Notes: a model not told the origin generated them from the sequence alone. 64,000 bases of DNA from Spirosoma lacussanchae (GCF_005870035.1 NZ_SWJG01000001.1:2033639-2097638), one strand, 5' to 3'. Numbered from the stretch's first letter, positions 7,914-15,908 are shown. Translations and numbers: made by a program.

Positions 7914-8549
7914 ATGTCACTTCGCTTAGGAGACATTGCCCCTGATTTTGAGGCTGATACAACCCAGGGCCGAGTTCGCTTTCACGAATGGCTCGGCACA
8001 TCTTGGGGCATGCTGTTCTCACACCCGGCTGATTTCACGCCCGTTTGCACCACGGAACTGGGCCGGACGGCTTTGCTTAAAGATGAGTTTGGCCAGCGTA
8101 ACGTCAAGGTGATTGCTGTATCGGTCGATGATCTCGATTCGCACAACCGCTGGACTCCCGATATTAAAGACGTTACTGGATCAGAAGTGAATTTCCCGAT
8201 CATTGCCGATGCCGACCGCACCGTTGCTACGCTCTATGACATGATCCATCCGAATGCCAGTGAGAAGGCGACCGTTCGCTCAGTATTCGTAATCGGACCG
8301 GATAAGAAAATAAAACTGACGTTGACCTACCCGGCTTCTACCGGCCGTAATTTTAACGAACTGTTACGGGTTATCGACTCGCTGCAACTAACCGCCGACT
8401 ATCAGGTAGCGACTCCTGCCGACTGGCAAGATGGTGAGGATGTGATTGTTACCCCCGCCGTAGCTAATGATCAGCTGGACGCTAAATTTCCCAAAGGGGT
8501 AACGTTTGTGAAGCCCTATCTGCGTACTACCCCGCAGCCAAATAAGTAA
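7914..8549 (+). CDS. 1-Cys peroxiredoxin (Prx6 subfamily)
   Basis: A 211-residue thioredoxin-fold peroxidase. The active-site signature PADFTPVCTTE carries the peroxidatic Cys45 with Thr42; the conserved Arg is in the segment SEKATVRSVFVIG. The length of 210-220 residues and the extended C-terminal domain (about 160-211) identify the Prx6-type 1-Cys group rather than AhpC. It reduces hydrogen peroxide and alkyl hydroperoxides in the cytoplasm; the reductant is not evident from context. It is monocistronic, with its own promoter and leader hairpin, and is followed by a branched inverted repeat. Confidence 0.95.
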   Translation: MSLRLGDIAPDFEADTTQGRVRFHEWLGTSWGMLFSHPADFTPVCTTELGRTALLKDEFGQRNVKVIAVSVDDLDSHNRWTPDIKDVTGSEVNFPIIADADRTVATLYDMIHPNASEKATVRSVFVIGPDKKIKLTLTYPASTGRNFNELLRVIDSLQLTADYQVATPADWQDGEDVIVTPAVANDQLDAKFPKGVTFVKPYLRTTPQPNK

Positions 8550-8560
8550 TTGGTAGTGTC

Positions 8561-8619
8561 TGTTCAGGGGGCGGTTAGTTGATTTGCCGGTGGCAAACAG
8601 GCTGATTACCCCCTGAACA
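8561..8619 (+). terminator. Branched hairpin after the peroxiredoxin gene
   Basis: Outer perfect 11-bp arms TGTTCAGGGGG (8561-8571) and CCCCCTGAACA (8609-8619) enclose a second stem TTTGCC/GGCAAA (8583-8597). It starts 11 nt after the stop and has no T-run. It probably acts as a terminator or 3'-end stabiliser. Confidence 0.5.
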
Positions 8620-8673
8620 ATATGCCCGGCTACCGGTTAGGAATTTTGTAGCAACCAAACTAACATCAACGTT

Positions 8674-8916
8674 ATGGCAAAGAGAAATTTGAATCCGCAA
8701 CATGATGAGGGACCAGTAGCTGAGGCCATTGAACAACAGACCGCCAAGTTGCCGTCTGACCTGTTTCTGTGGGGTGGCCTGGGGGCCCTGGCAGCCGCAG
8801 CGGCTGTTTACGCCAGTGGCAAACGGCATGAAGCGCTGCTGGTTGGGCAGTGGGCGGCTCCTATTCTTATCTTGGGTCTCTATAATAAAGTGGTTAAACT
8901 GGAAGGCAGCGATTAG
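8674..8916 (+). CDS. Small two-span membrane protein, function unknown
   Basis: An 80-residue protein starting at ATG 8674. A hydrophilic N-terminus (about 28 residues, several Gln/Glu) is followed by two hydrophobic segments, LWGGLGALAAAAAVYAS (about 32-48) and LVGQWAAPILILGLYN (about 56-71), with basic residues between. I recognise no family. It has codon use like its neighbours, a plausible leader and a following terminator, so it is probably a real monocistronic gene. Confidence 0.65.
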   Translation: MAKRNLNPQHDEGPVAEAIEQQTAKLPSDLFLWGGLGALAAAAAVYASGKRHEALLVGQWAAPILILGLYNKVVKLEGSD

Positions 8917-8937
8917 ATCAAGTATGCCCTTCATCCT

Positions 8938-8969
8938 GTAGCCCGGACGTTCCCGTTCGGGCTACATTC
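8938..8969 (+). terminator. Terminator after the 80-residue membrane protein gene
   Basis: A 12-bp stem with one G-T pair, GTAGCCCGGACG / CGTTCGGGCTAC (8938-8965), with a TTCC loop and a short T-rich tail (ATTCGTTTT). Confidence 0.7.
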
Positions 8970-9011
8970 GTTTTAAAGCCGTAATTTGCGGGCTCTAAGT
9001 TTTTGAATGGC

Positions 9012-9785
9012 ATGAAGTCCCGCGTTCTGGGTAAGATAATTTTAAGACGTTATGGTTTTTGGATAGCCGCCTGCCTGATTTTACTGGTTGCTGGCTGGTG
9101 GTTCCGGTCGCGACAGAAAGCCCAAATGGACTGGCGGCATGTATCCGCCTTTGGTATTCGGCTTCCTATGCGTTTCGGTATTCACGGTATCGATGTATCG
9201 CGGCACAATGACCGAATCAACTGGAAGCGGGTTCGGGCTATGGAGGCCGAGGGAGTGCGGCTCCAGTTTGTGTTTATCAAAGCCACAGAAGGCGCTACTT
9301 TGAGCGATAAGCAGTTTGCCAAAAACTGGCGGGAAGCCAGAAAGTCGAACCTGCGCCGGGGGGCCTACCACTTCTATCATCCCACCCGCGACCCTATCAA
9401 GCAGGCAAATAACTTCATCCGGACGGTTGAGCTGGGCGAAGGCGATTTCGTACCGGTCGTTGATTTTGAAGTCACAAACGGGCAGTCAGACATCGTCATC
9501 ATTGACGGGTTACGGCAGTGGCTCGAAGCCATTGAAGACCATTATAACGTTCGCCCCATGATCTACACCAACGGCAATTTGTACCGGCGGTACATCAAAG
9601 GCAACTTCAACGATTATCCCCTCTGGATTGCGGATTATTCAACCACGCACCTCCGGCAATACGATGCTGATCATCTTTATCTGTGGCAGCACAGCCAGAG
9701 CGGCTGGGTACAGGGTATTCGCGGTCGGGTCGACTTTAACGTGTTCGTGATGGACGAAGACCGGCTCAGCGATATTTGCCTATGA
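9012..9785 (+). CDS. Glycoside hydrolase family 25 lysozyme (muramidase)
   Basis: A 257-residue protein starting at ATG 9012. It has one N-terminal membrane anchor or uncleaved signal (WIAACLILLVAGWW, about 14-27), then a GH25 TIM barrel from about residue 57. Family signatures are GIHGIDVSRHNDRINW, the FIKATEG strand, RGAYHFYHP, and the acidic pair in VPVVDFEV. The family hydrolyses the MurNAc-GlcNAc beta-1,4 bond in peptidoglycan. It probably acts at the periplasmic face of the inner membrane in wall remodelling. The gene converges with aroE and no clear terminator lies between them. Confidence 0.92.
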   Translation: MKSRVLGKIILRRYGFWIAACLILLVAGWWFRSRQKAQMDWRHVSAFGIRLPMRFGIHGIDVSRHNDRINWKRVRAMEAEGVRLQFVFIKATEGATLSDKQFAKNWREARKSNLRRGAYHFYHPTRDPIKQANNFIRTVELGEGDFVPVVDFEVTNGQSDIVIIDGLRQWLEAIEDHYNVRPMIYTNGNLYRRYIKGNFNDYPLWIADYSTTHLRQYDADHLYLWQHSQSGWVQGIRGRVDFNVFVMDEDRLSDICL

Positions 9786-9830
9786 GTTGCTGCGTCAGGC
9801 CGTAGCGTTCAGGATAGCCGTGGTCGGTAA

Positions 9831-10580
9831 CTAACTTTGCCAGATTTCCCAGGCTTTTTCAGCCTGTAGTTCCAGCATACGCAGTCCATTATGGGTAGCG
9901 CAACCGCGCTCGCGTCCCAGCTTCATAAATAATGTTTCAGCCGGATTATAGACCAGGTCATAAAACAGATGCCAGCTGGTAATTTGCCCATATGGCAGAC
10001 TGGGGGCTTCGTCCGTATGCGGATAGGTACCGACGGGCGAGCAATTAATGATAAGCCGGTAATTATGGATGAAGGTTGGCAACTCGTCGTAAGTAATCGT
10101 CTCGGGCGATTTATGACGGGAAACGAGCCGGTAGGCAATCTTTAGATCGGTCAGGGCCGCCGTTATGGCTTTGGATGCGCCACCGGTCCCCAGCACGAGC
10201 GCCTGGCCGTTATAGGACAGCAGGCTGATACCCAGTTCATAGAACCAGTTGCTGAGTGAGGTCTTGAAGCCGTAGTAATCGGAATTATAGCCCGTGCGTG
10301 AGCCATCCTGTTCAAGCCTGATCACATTAACCGCCCCTACTTTTCGGGCCGACGCATCGAGCCGGTCCAGGTAGGGGAGTACGGCCTGTTTGTGAGGGAT
10401 GGTTACGTTCAGGCCGCGGAGATCCGGAGTTTGTAATACGTCGGTCAGTCCGTCAATTGCCGGAAGCTCGAACAGATCGTAGCGGCTGTCGGCGATGCCC
10501 TCGCGGGCGAATTTCTCGGTAAAATACCGTTGGGAAAACGAGTGGGTAAGCGGGTACCCGATGAGACCGTAACGAGGCAT
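9831..10580 (-). CDS. aroE: Shikimate dehydrogenase
   Basis: A 249-residue protein starting at ATG 10580, so that it opens with the family N-terminus YGLIGYPLTHSFSQ. The upstream extension to a GTG at 10649 would add 23 residues encoded by a hairpin. The substrate domain has NVTIPHK (catalytic Lys) and the matching Asp in TGYNSDYYG. The NADP-binding loop is LGTGGASKA, and the C-terminal side has NCSPVGTYP. It catalyses 3-dehydroshikimate to shikimate with NADPH, step four of the shikimate pathway. It is downstream of the DedA gene on the same strand, with a 12-bp inverted repeat just before its start. Confidence 0.96.
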   Translation of the reverse strand: MPRYGLIGYPLTHSFSQRYFTEKFAREGIADSRYDLFELPAIDGLTDVLQTPDLRGLNVTIPHKQAVLPYLDRLDASARKVGAVNVIRLEQDGSRTGYNSDYYGFKTSLSNWFYELGISLLSYNGQALVLGTGGASKAITAALTDLKIAYRLVSRHKSPETITYDELPTFIHNYRLIINCSPVGTYPHTDEAPSLPYGQITSWHLFYDLVYNPAETLFMKLGRERGCATHNGLRMLELQAEKAWEIWQS

Positions 10581-10586
10581 GAGAGG

Positions 10587-10640
10587 AGGGGTTTTATCAT
10601 GGTGTTTTGGATAAAGGGCAAAAGCACCGATAAAACCCCT
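10587..10640 (-). repeat. 12-bp perfect inverted repeat directly upstream of aroE
   Basis: Arms AGGGGTTTTATC (10587-10598) and GATAAAACCCCT (10629-10640). Inner GGTG/CACC arms with flanking T/A runs extend the helix. On the mRNA it starts 5 nt after the DedA stop and ends 6 nt before the aroE ATG, so it could affect aroE translation. There is no T-run. Confidence 0.75.
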
Positions 10641-10645
10641 GTTAC

Positions 10646-11293
10646 TCACCCTTTGCGTAAACGCTTCTTGGCAAACTCAACAACGATTGGCATGATCGAG
10701 AGACCAACAATACCGAAAACAACCAGCTCGAAGTTCTTTTGAACAATCGGAAAATTTCCAAAGAAAAAGCCCAGTAGCGTAATGCTGAATACCCACAAAA
10801 TGGCGCCCACGATACAGAAACGGATGTAGGTGCCGTAGTTCATGCTGCCCGCGCCGGCAACGAAGGGGGCAATGGTGCGCACAATCGGGATAAACCGGGC
10901 AATGATGACCGTGCGGCCACCGTATTTCGCATAGAATTTCTCGGTTTCGGAGATGTATTCGCGTTTGAAGAACAGGATCCGCTCGCGGGATTTGATCCGG
11001 TTGCCCAGAAACTTGCCTACAAAGTAGTTGACGTTATCACCCAGGAGAGCCGCAACAATTAGCAGCGGAATGATCACCCAGACACTTAATTCGTTCGTGT
11101 CTCGTGCGGCCAGAGCACCCGCAGCAAAAAGCAGCGAATCGCCCGGCAGGAGAGGCATCACGATCAGACCCGTTTCGGTGAAGACAATCAGGAATAGAAT
11201 GGCATACAGCAGTATCCCGTATTCATTAGCCCACAAGTCGAGGTACCGATCCAGGTGAAGCAGGAAATCCAGAAGTGATTTGATGAGTTCCAT
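10646..11293 (-). CDS. DedA family membrane protein (VTT domain)
   Basis: A 215-residue inner-membrane protein with the DedA/SNARE-associated (VTT) fold: ETGLIVMPLLPGDSLLFAAG near residues 41-60, then RFIPIVRTIAPFVAGAGSM around 130-150, and further hydrophobic helices. These proteins act as undecaprenyl-phosphate or phospholipid flippases and maintain membrane potential. The gene is followed by aroE and preceded by comA, all leftward; spacing of 65-75 bp leaves operon membership open. Confidence 0.93.
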   Translation of the reverse strand: MELIKSLLDFLLHLDRYLDLWANEYGILLYAILFLIVFTETGLIVMPLLPGDSLLFAAGALAARDTNELSVWVIIPLLIVAALLGDNVNYFVGKFLGNRIKSRERILFFKREYISETEKFYAKYGGRTVIIARFIPIVRTIAPFVAGAGSMNYGTYIRFCIVGAILWVFSITLLGFFFGNFPIVQKNFELVVFGIVGLSIMPIVVEFAKKRLRKG

Positions 11294-11366
11294 AAGTGGA
11301 GTTTTCGGCCTGCAGGGTCAGAGATACTATGACCGCGCCCGGCGATTCAATCCTGTAAACAGGGTC

Positions 11367-12128
11367 TTATTTGTCAAGAAAGTGGGAAAAGGTGTCGCCC
11401 CGAAGTCCTAGCCGGATCGTTTCGAGCGGAATGACCTCGTGGGGAGCTATGTTGCCTAGGTTAACGTTAGCTCCCAGTAATTTGACAAACCAGACCTGCT
11501 GCTCTTTCTGGGGGGCTTCCCACAGAATGCTCTCGAACGGAATCTGGGTAAGAATTTCTTCGACCAGCCCCTGCCGAACTTCACCGCTCGACCGGAAAAG
11601 ACCAACGGTTCCTCCTTCGCGGGCCTCGCCGATCACTTTCCAGGCGCCGGCCGCCAGTTCTGCTTTCATCAGCTGGATCCACTTATAAGGTGGAATGATC
11701 TTAGCTTCATCTTTGGAACCCACCTCCGACAGAACCGTTACCTGGGTGGCGAGCTGGCGGATGTAGTTGCACTTATCGTCCTGCTCCATCTCAATCGATC
11801 CGTCCGACACTTCGGCGTACTGCATGTCATATTTGTCGAGCAGTTTCCGGTAGTCGTCGAACTGGTTGCGTACCACAAAGGCTTCGAACAGCGTACCACC
11901 GAAGTATACGGGCAGGCCGGCAGAGCGGTAAATTGCCAGTTTTTCCTTAAGATGAGGGGTAACGAAAGAAGTAGCCCAGCCTAGTTTGATAATGTCAGCG
12001 TAGTCGGCGGAAGTGGACAGAAAGTCTTCTACTTCGCGTAGACTCAACCCCTTGTCCATAACCATTGTCAGCCCACTATTGCGTGGTTTGGCGGTACGGT
12101 CGGGAAGTTGCGTAAGCGTATAGTTCAT
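11367..12128 (-). CDS. comA: Phosphosulfolactate synthase family protein (ComA)
   Basis: A 253-residue TIM-barrel protein. Diagnostic segments are RNSGLTMVMDKGLSL (Lys and Asp at the N-terminus), DIIKLGWATSF, VYFGGTLFEAF, AEVSDGSIEM, LSEVGSKDEAKIIPP and GEAREGGTVGLF. ComA adds sulfite to phosphoenolpyruvate to give (2R)-phospho-3-sulfolactate, the first step to coenzyme M in methanogens; homologues occur widely in bacteria. The promoter -7 element at 12163-12170 rules out an upstream ATG at 12194; ATG 12149 is also possible. No comB, comC or comDE homologue is nearby, so the bacterial product here is unknown. Confidence 0.88.
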   Translation of the reverse strand: MNYTLTQLPDRTAKPRNSGLTMVMDKGLSLREVEDFLSTSADYADIIKLGWATSFVTPHLKEKLAIYRSAGLPVYFGGTLFEAFVVRNQFDDYRKLLDKYDMQYAEVSDGSIEMEQDDKCNYIRQLATQVTVLSEVGSKDEAKIIPPYKWIQLMKAELAAGAWKVIGEAREGGTVGLFRSSGEVRQGLVEEILTQIPFESILWEAPQKEQQVWFVKLLGANVNLGNIAPHEVIPLETIRLGLRGDTFSHFLDK

Positions 12129-12162
12129 TCGGTTCAATTGAATAGGCATCTGTAAAATCGCC

Positions 12163-12170
12163 CAAAAGTA
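12163..12170 (-). promoter_or_regulatory. Promoter -7 element of comA
   Basis: On the minus strand this reads TACTTTTG, an exact TAnnTTTG match. The start site is expected near 12157, upstream of both candidate ATGs (12149, 12128). Confidence 0.6.
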
Positions 12171-12244
12171 GCATAACTCGTCTATTACTCCCAAGAAAGT
12201 CCATAATTAATCGAGCCAGATAAGCGTTTCGCTTGGTTTAGTGC

Positions 12245-12252
12245 TATTTTTG
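12245..12252 (+). promoter_or_regulatory. Promoter -7 element of the thioesterase gene (possible leaderless transcript)
   Basis: TATTTTTG is an exact TAnnTTTG element that ends 6 nt before the ATG at 12259. The transcript would therefore begin at or within a base or two of the start codon. Confidence 0.55.
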
Positions 12253-12258
12253 CCGGAT

Positions 12259-12708
12259 ATGGACAATCCAGCTAACCCACGTCTTGATTTATTTCGCTCC
12301 ATGATCGGGCGCGACATGCGGGCCAGTATTTCGCCATTTGGTCGCTGGCTCAACGGAATCATCCGATCCGCCGAAGCAGGACAGCTTACGGCTGAGTATA
12401 CCATCCGGGAAGATATGACCAACCCGGCGGGTGTACTACATGGCGGAGCGGCTGCCGGCATATTGGACGACCTGATCGGCGCAACCGTGTTTACGCTAGG
12501 ACGCGAATATGCTTATACGTCGGTCAATCTGAACGTCGATTTTCTGCATGCGGCCCGGTTGGGCGATACGGTAACGGCCACGGCTCAGGTACTGCGGGCG
12601 GGCAAAAACATTATTCACTGCGAAGGCCGCATTGTGGCGACCGATGGGAAGGTAATTGCCAAATGTGCTACTAATCTTATTCAAACCTCAGTGAAGCCAG
12701 GTATTTAG
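12259..12708 (+). CDS. PaaI-like hotdog-fold thioesterase
   Basis: A 149-residue protein starting at ATG 12259; an upstream GTG at 12241 overlaps the promoter. The hotdog domain has the PaaI/YbgC-type signature NPAGVLHGGAAAGILDD (about 54-70) with the HGG catalytic region and the Asp on the following helix. The strand YTSVNLNVDFLHAA fits as well. The family hydrolyses acyl-CoA thioesters, often aromatic or phenylacetyl-CoA; the substrate here is not inferable. It is divergent from comA and monocistronic, upstream of the rplU promoter. Confidence 0.88.
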   Translation: MDNPANPRLDLFRSMIGRDMRASISPFGRWLNGIIRSAEAGQLTAEYTIREDMTNPAGVLHGGAAAGILDDLIGATVFTLGREYAYTSVNLNVDFLHAARLGDTVTATAQVLRAGKNIIHCEGRIVATDGKVIAKCATNLIQTSVKPGI

Positions 12709-12719
12709 CCCGGTATTTG

Positions 12720-12751
12720 TTTGTGACTGTGCTGAAAATAAATTACTTTTG
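12720..12751 (+). promoter_or_regulatory. Promoter of the rplU-rpmA operon
   Basis: TTTG (12720-12723), a 20-nt spacer and TACTTTTG (12744-12751) form a full consensus Bacteroidota promoter. Start near 12758, with a leader of about 23 nt. Confidence 0.8.
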
Positions 12752-12780
12752 CACCCTAATTTCCAATTTACACACAGATC

Positions 12781-13098
12781 ATGTACGCAATCGTAGAGAT
12801 CGCAGGGCAGCAATTCAAGATCCAGAAGGGTCGTTCCATCTATACCCACCGGTTAGAGGGCGATGTGGACGCTGCGCTTGCCTCCGACCAGGTGAAAATT
12901 CTTCTGGTTGACAACGAAGGTAGCATCACCATTGGTGCACCCACTGTCGCCGGCGCGACGGTATCCGCCAAAATCGTCGAGCATTTGAAGGGCGAAAAAG
13001 TTATCGTCTTCAAAAAGAAGCGTCGCAAAGGCTACAAAAAGAAAAACGGCCACCGTCAGTACCTGACCAAGGTCATGATTGAAGACATCACTATTTAA
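12781..13098 (+). CDS. rplU: 50S ribosomal protein L21
   Basis: A 105-residue protein with the complete L21 fold: N-terminal MYAIVEIAGQQFKIQKG and the basic C-terminal RNA-binding segment FKKKRRKGYKKKNGHRQ. It is part of the large ribosomal subunit and binds 23S rRNA near L20. It is first in the conserved rplU-rpmA operon behind a consensus promoter. The 80-nt gap to rpmA can fold (TTTTCAG 13108-13114 / CTGAAAA 13153-13159 with inner pairs). Such a structure may tune the ratio of the two proteins (inference). Confidence 0.98.
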   Translation: MYAIVEIAGQQFKIQKGRSIYTHRLEGDVDAALASDQVKILLVDNEGSITIGAPTVAGATVSAKIVEHLKGEKVIVFKKKRRKGYKKKNGHRQYLTKVMIEDITI

Positions 13099-13178
13099 GG
13101 TACTGCGTTTTCAGGTCCGGTTACCCGAGGGTAAACTTCCGGCTAGCCAAAGTCTGAAAATACCAAACTCCAGGAAAA

Positions 13179-13472
13179 ATGGCACACAAGAAAGGTGTAG
13201 GTAGTTCCAAAAACGGCCGCGATTCGCACAGCAAACGCTTGGGTGTGAAACTGTTCGGTGGCCAGTCGGCTATTGCCGGCAACATCATCGTTCGTCAGCG
13301 CGGTACAAAACATCATCCGGGTAAAAACGTAGGTCTGGGCAAAGACTATACGCTTTTCGCCCTCGTCGATGGTACTGTTAAGTTCCGTCCCGGCCGCGAT
13401 AGCCGTTCGTACGTTGACATCGTTCCAGCCGGTCCGTCGGTTGTTGAAACAGCACCGGTTGCTGCTGAATAA
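13179..13472 (+). CDS. rpmA: 50S ribosomal protein L27
   Basis: A 97-residue L27. It starts directly with [16 protein letters not shown], so there is no cleavable N-terminal extension of the Firmicutes type. The core includes [24 protein letters not shown]. The flexible N-terminus reaches the peptidyl-transferase centre. The C-terminus carries about ten extra Ala/Val/Pro residues, common in Bacteroidota. The operon ends in a strong terminator. Confidence 0.98.
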   Translation: MAHKKGVGSSKNGRDSHSKRLGVKLFGGQSAIAGNIIVRQRGTKHHPGKNVGLGKDYTLFALVDGTVKFRPGRDSRSYVDIVPAGPSVVETAPVAAE

Positions 13473-13494
13473 GTCGCGTTTATCGATGAAACTG

Positions 13495-13527
13495 AACCCG
13501 TCTGGCTCTGGTCAGGCGGGTTTTTTT
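13495..13527 (+). terminator. Terminator of rplU-rpmA
   Basis: Stem AACCCGTCTG (13495-13504) / CAGGCGGGTT (13513-13522) with one G-T pair, followed by a T-run to 13527. Confidence 0.9.
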
Positions 13528-13557
13528 ACGGGCAAAAACTAAAAAAACGCCCTGGCT

Positions 13558-13607
13558 GTTAGCCATGCAGCGCCAGCCACCTGAATGACTGGCGCTGCAT
13601 GGCTAAC
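13558..13607 (+). repeat. 19-bp perfect inverted repeat upstream of the Nfu gene
   Basis: Arms GTTAGCCATGCAGCGCCAG (13558-13576) and CTGGCGCTGCATGGCTAAC (13589-13607) are exact reverse complements with a 12-nt loop. It has no T-run and lies 22 nt before the ATG at 13630, downstream of the rpmA terminator. A leader hairpin or an extragenic palindromic element are both possible. Confidence 0.85.
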
Positions 13608-13629
13608 CAGACTATAAACCAGATAAGAT

Positions 13630-14232
13630 ATGAATCCTGCACTGAACCGCCCTGTCTCCATTTTCACGGAAGGAAGCCCGAACCCGAACTCGATGAAGTT
13701 CGTAGTCAATTTTGAACTTGTGCCGGCCGGGCTGTCGTTCGACTATGCCACCCCCGCCGAAGCGGTCGTTGATGGCAAACATTCGCCCCTGGCCGTCGCT
13801 TTGTTTGGGTTTGACTTTGTACGTCGGGTGTTCATTTCGGCTAATTTTATTACGGTAACCAAAGATGAAGAGACCGATTGGGACGAGGTGATGTTTGAAG
13901 TGAAGCTGTTCCTGAAAGAGTACTTCAGCGAACAGAAACCCGTGTTTGCCCAGCGCACAATGGATACCAACTCGGCCAAGCTTGACATGGACTCCGAAAC
14001 GGTTCAGAAGATCAAAGCCGTATTGGATCAGTATATCAAACCGGCAGTCGAATCGGATGGGGGAGCTATCAATTTTTATTCGTTCGACGAGCCCAGCGGT
14101 ACCGTAAAAGTGCAGCTACAGGGCTCATGCAGCGGGTGCCCGTCGTCAACGCTGACCCTGAAAGCAGGTATCGAAAATCTGCTGACCCGTCTGGTGCCGG
14201 AAGTGAAATTGGTGGAGGCAGAAGGCGTATAA
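13630..14232 (+). CDS. Nfu-type Fe-S cluster scaffold/carrier protein
   Basis: A 200-residue protein with an N-terminal Nfu_N domain (about 1-100, with SPNPNSMKFVVNF) and a C-terminal NifU domain (about 118-195) carrying the cluster-binding CxxC in GSCSGCPSS. Nfu proteins receive [4Fe-4S] clusters from the SUF machinery and deliver them to apo-enzymes. No suf or isc genes are nearby. The start at 13630 follows a large inverted repeat. The spacing to the next gene (137 nt) and a -7-like element before it suggest the two are separately transcribed. Confidence 0.92.
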   Translation: MNPALNRPVSIFTEGSPNPNSMKFVVNFELVPAGLSFDYATPAEAVVDGKHSPLAVALFGFDFVRRVFISANFITVTKDEETDWDEVMFEVKLFLKEYFSEQKPVFAQRTMDTNSAKLDMDSETVQKIKAVLDQYIKPAVESDGGAINFYSFDEPSGTVKVQLQGSCSGCPSSTLTLKAGIENLLTRLVPEVKLVEAEGV

Positions 14233-14360
14233 CCAGAGCCAGCCGCCCCGCGGATTCATATACCTTGGTTTGATACCAGGTATTATTCGTTGGGTGATAC
14301 TTCGATTTCCACTTACTCGATAAAACTGACACAAGCCGAACAGCCCTCAGTAATTCGCGT

Positions 14361-14368
14361 TTACTTTG
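14361..14368 (+). promoter_or_regulatory. Possible -7 element of the DUF5723 gene
   Basis: TTACTTTG differs from TAnnTTTG at one position. If used, transcription starts near 14374. That would exclude ATG 14370 and support ATG 14400 as the start. Confidence 0.35.
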
Positions 14369-14399
14369 CATGACAGTTTTCCATTCAACCTGCCACTGC

Positions 14400-15824
14400 A
14401 TGAAGTTTTCGCTGATGCTGGGGGCGTTTTTTGTAACGTCCACAGCCAGTTTTGCCCAGAATATGCTGGGTATATCGACCAGCCGCCAAGGTGGTACCAA
14501 TCGGCTGTATATCAACCCGGCTCTGGCAGCCGATGTACAAAACCGGGTATACCTGAACGGGTTCGTTGCCAACCTGCACGTCGATAATAATTACGTTCGC
14601 TATCAGGCTCCATTCTCGCTACTCGGGCTGATAACCGGCACCGTACCCGATCAGTACCGGCGACCTGATGGATCAGTGCGCTTCGAGTCTGACTATACCA
14701 GCGAGAATCTGGACGGTCGACCTAAGAATGGCACGCTATGGGGCGAAGTGCGAGGGCCTTCGCTGTTAGTGAAAACCAATGAAGGCAGTGCTTTTGCCGT
14801 AACTACCCGTTTTCGGGCCATCGGGCAGTTGACGGGCGCATCGCAGTCGCTGCTCTCCGCAATTCGGGCGGGGCTGGAAGACGGAGCCTTGTATGGCATA
14901 CCGAGCAGCAATAACCAGTTTAGTGTAAACACGAGCACCTATTCGGAGGTTGGGCTTACTTATGCCGGTACGTTACTCGAAGCCGACGGCCGACGGTTGT
15001 TGCTGGGAGCTACGGCCAAAGTGCTGCTGGGGTATAATGCCCAGAGCCTCATTAACCGGGGGCTCGATTACCGTGTCATCGCCGATCCTGATCAGCCCAA
15101 CAGCGCTATTCTGGAAGTAAATCGACTCGATGCCACGCTTAGCTACACAACTTTTTTGCAGAACCGCACGCTTACGCCCAGTACCCTGCTGAGTCCATCG
15201 TCTCCAGGCCGCGGGTTCGGTCTCGATCTGGGGTTAACCTATATTAGCCAGTACGATGCCGACAGTCCGGCCTGGCAGATTGGACTAGCCCTAACCGACA
15301 TCGGCAGCATACGTTACAAAGGCGAGCAATACGATTATGCGTCGGTGCAGCAGCAGCCCGTGCAGTTTAGAAGCAGCGATTTTAACAACACAGCCGGTAC
15401 GCTGCAGATTGCGCGGATCATTCAGGATAAATTCAACACGGGCCGTAGCCCGGACCAGAATCAGTTCCGTACGGGATTGCCCACCTCACTCAACCTAACC
15501 TGGGATTACCAGAGCCCACTGGGCGCCGGGCTGAACATAACGTATTTTCAGGATGTCCGGTCTGCCGGTGCGCAGTCGGTACACCAGCCTTCGCTGCTGG
15601 CAATTACACCCCGCTATGACACCCGTCTGGTGAGTGTGGCGCTGCCGATGCTCTATCTCAACCGGGGGCTGATGGTCGGCGCATCGCTGCGGGTTGGCCC
15701 TGCCTGGCTGGGGACTGACAATTTTCTGGGGCTGGTCGGGAACGGATCGAACGGAATCCGACCCCGGGGCCTCGACGTCTACGGTGGGATTGCCTTTGGC
15801 ATTGGCCGAACCGACGAAGACTGA
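14400..15824 (+). CDS. DUF5723 family outer-membrane beta-barrel protein
   Basis: A 474-residue protein. The start at ATG 14400 gives a clean signal peptide (KFSLMLGAFFVTSTASFAQ); ATG 14370 would add ten residues. The mature protein opens with a segment matching the DUF5723/PorP-like pattern, including GGTNRLYINPALAAD. It continues with alternating amphipathic beta strands to the C-terminus, consistent with an outer-membrane barrel. The family is common in Bacteroidota and uncharacterised. It sits between nfu and recG without an obvious functional link. Confidence 0.75.
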   Translation: MKFSLMLGAFFVTSTASFAQNMLGISTSRQGGTNRLYINPALAADVQNRVYLNGFVANLHVDNNYVRYQAPFSLLGLITGTVPDQYRRPDGSVRFESDYTSENLDGRPKNGTLWGEVRGPSLLVKTNEGSAFAVTTRFRAIGQLTGASQSLLSAIRAGLEDGALYGIPSSNNQFSVNTSTYSEVGLTYAGTLLEADGRRLLLGATAKVLLGYNAQSLINRGLDYRVIADPDQPNSAILEVNRLDATLSYTTFLQNRTLTPSTLLSPSSPGRGFGLDLGLTYISQYDADSPAWQIGLALTDIGSIRYKGEQYDYASVQQQPVQFRSSDFNNTAGTLQIARIIQDKFNTGRSPDQNQFRTGLPTSLNLTWDYQSPLGAGLNITYFQDVRSAGAQSVHQPSLLAITPRYDTRLVSVALPMLYLNRGLMVGASLRVGPAWLGTDNFLGLVGNGSNGIRPRGLDVYGGIAFGIGRTDED

Positions 15825-15908
15825 AACCCATCCTGGTTGACTAGTTTGCCTAGAATTGCGTAAATTTGATCAAATAGCGATGTTTTAACGCCATTTGATG
15901 GGTCACGC

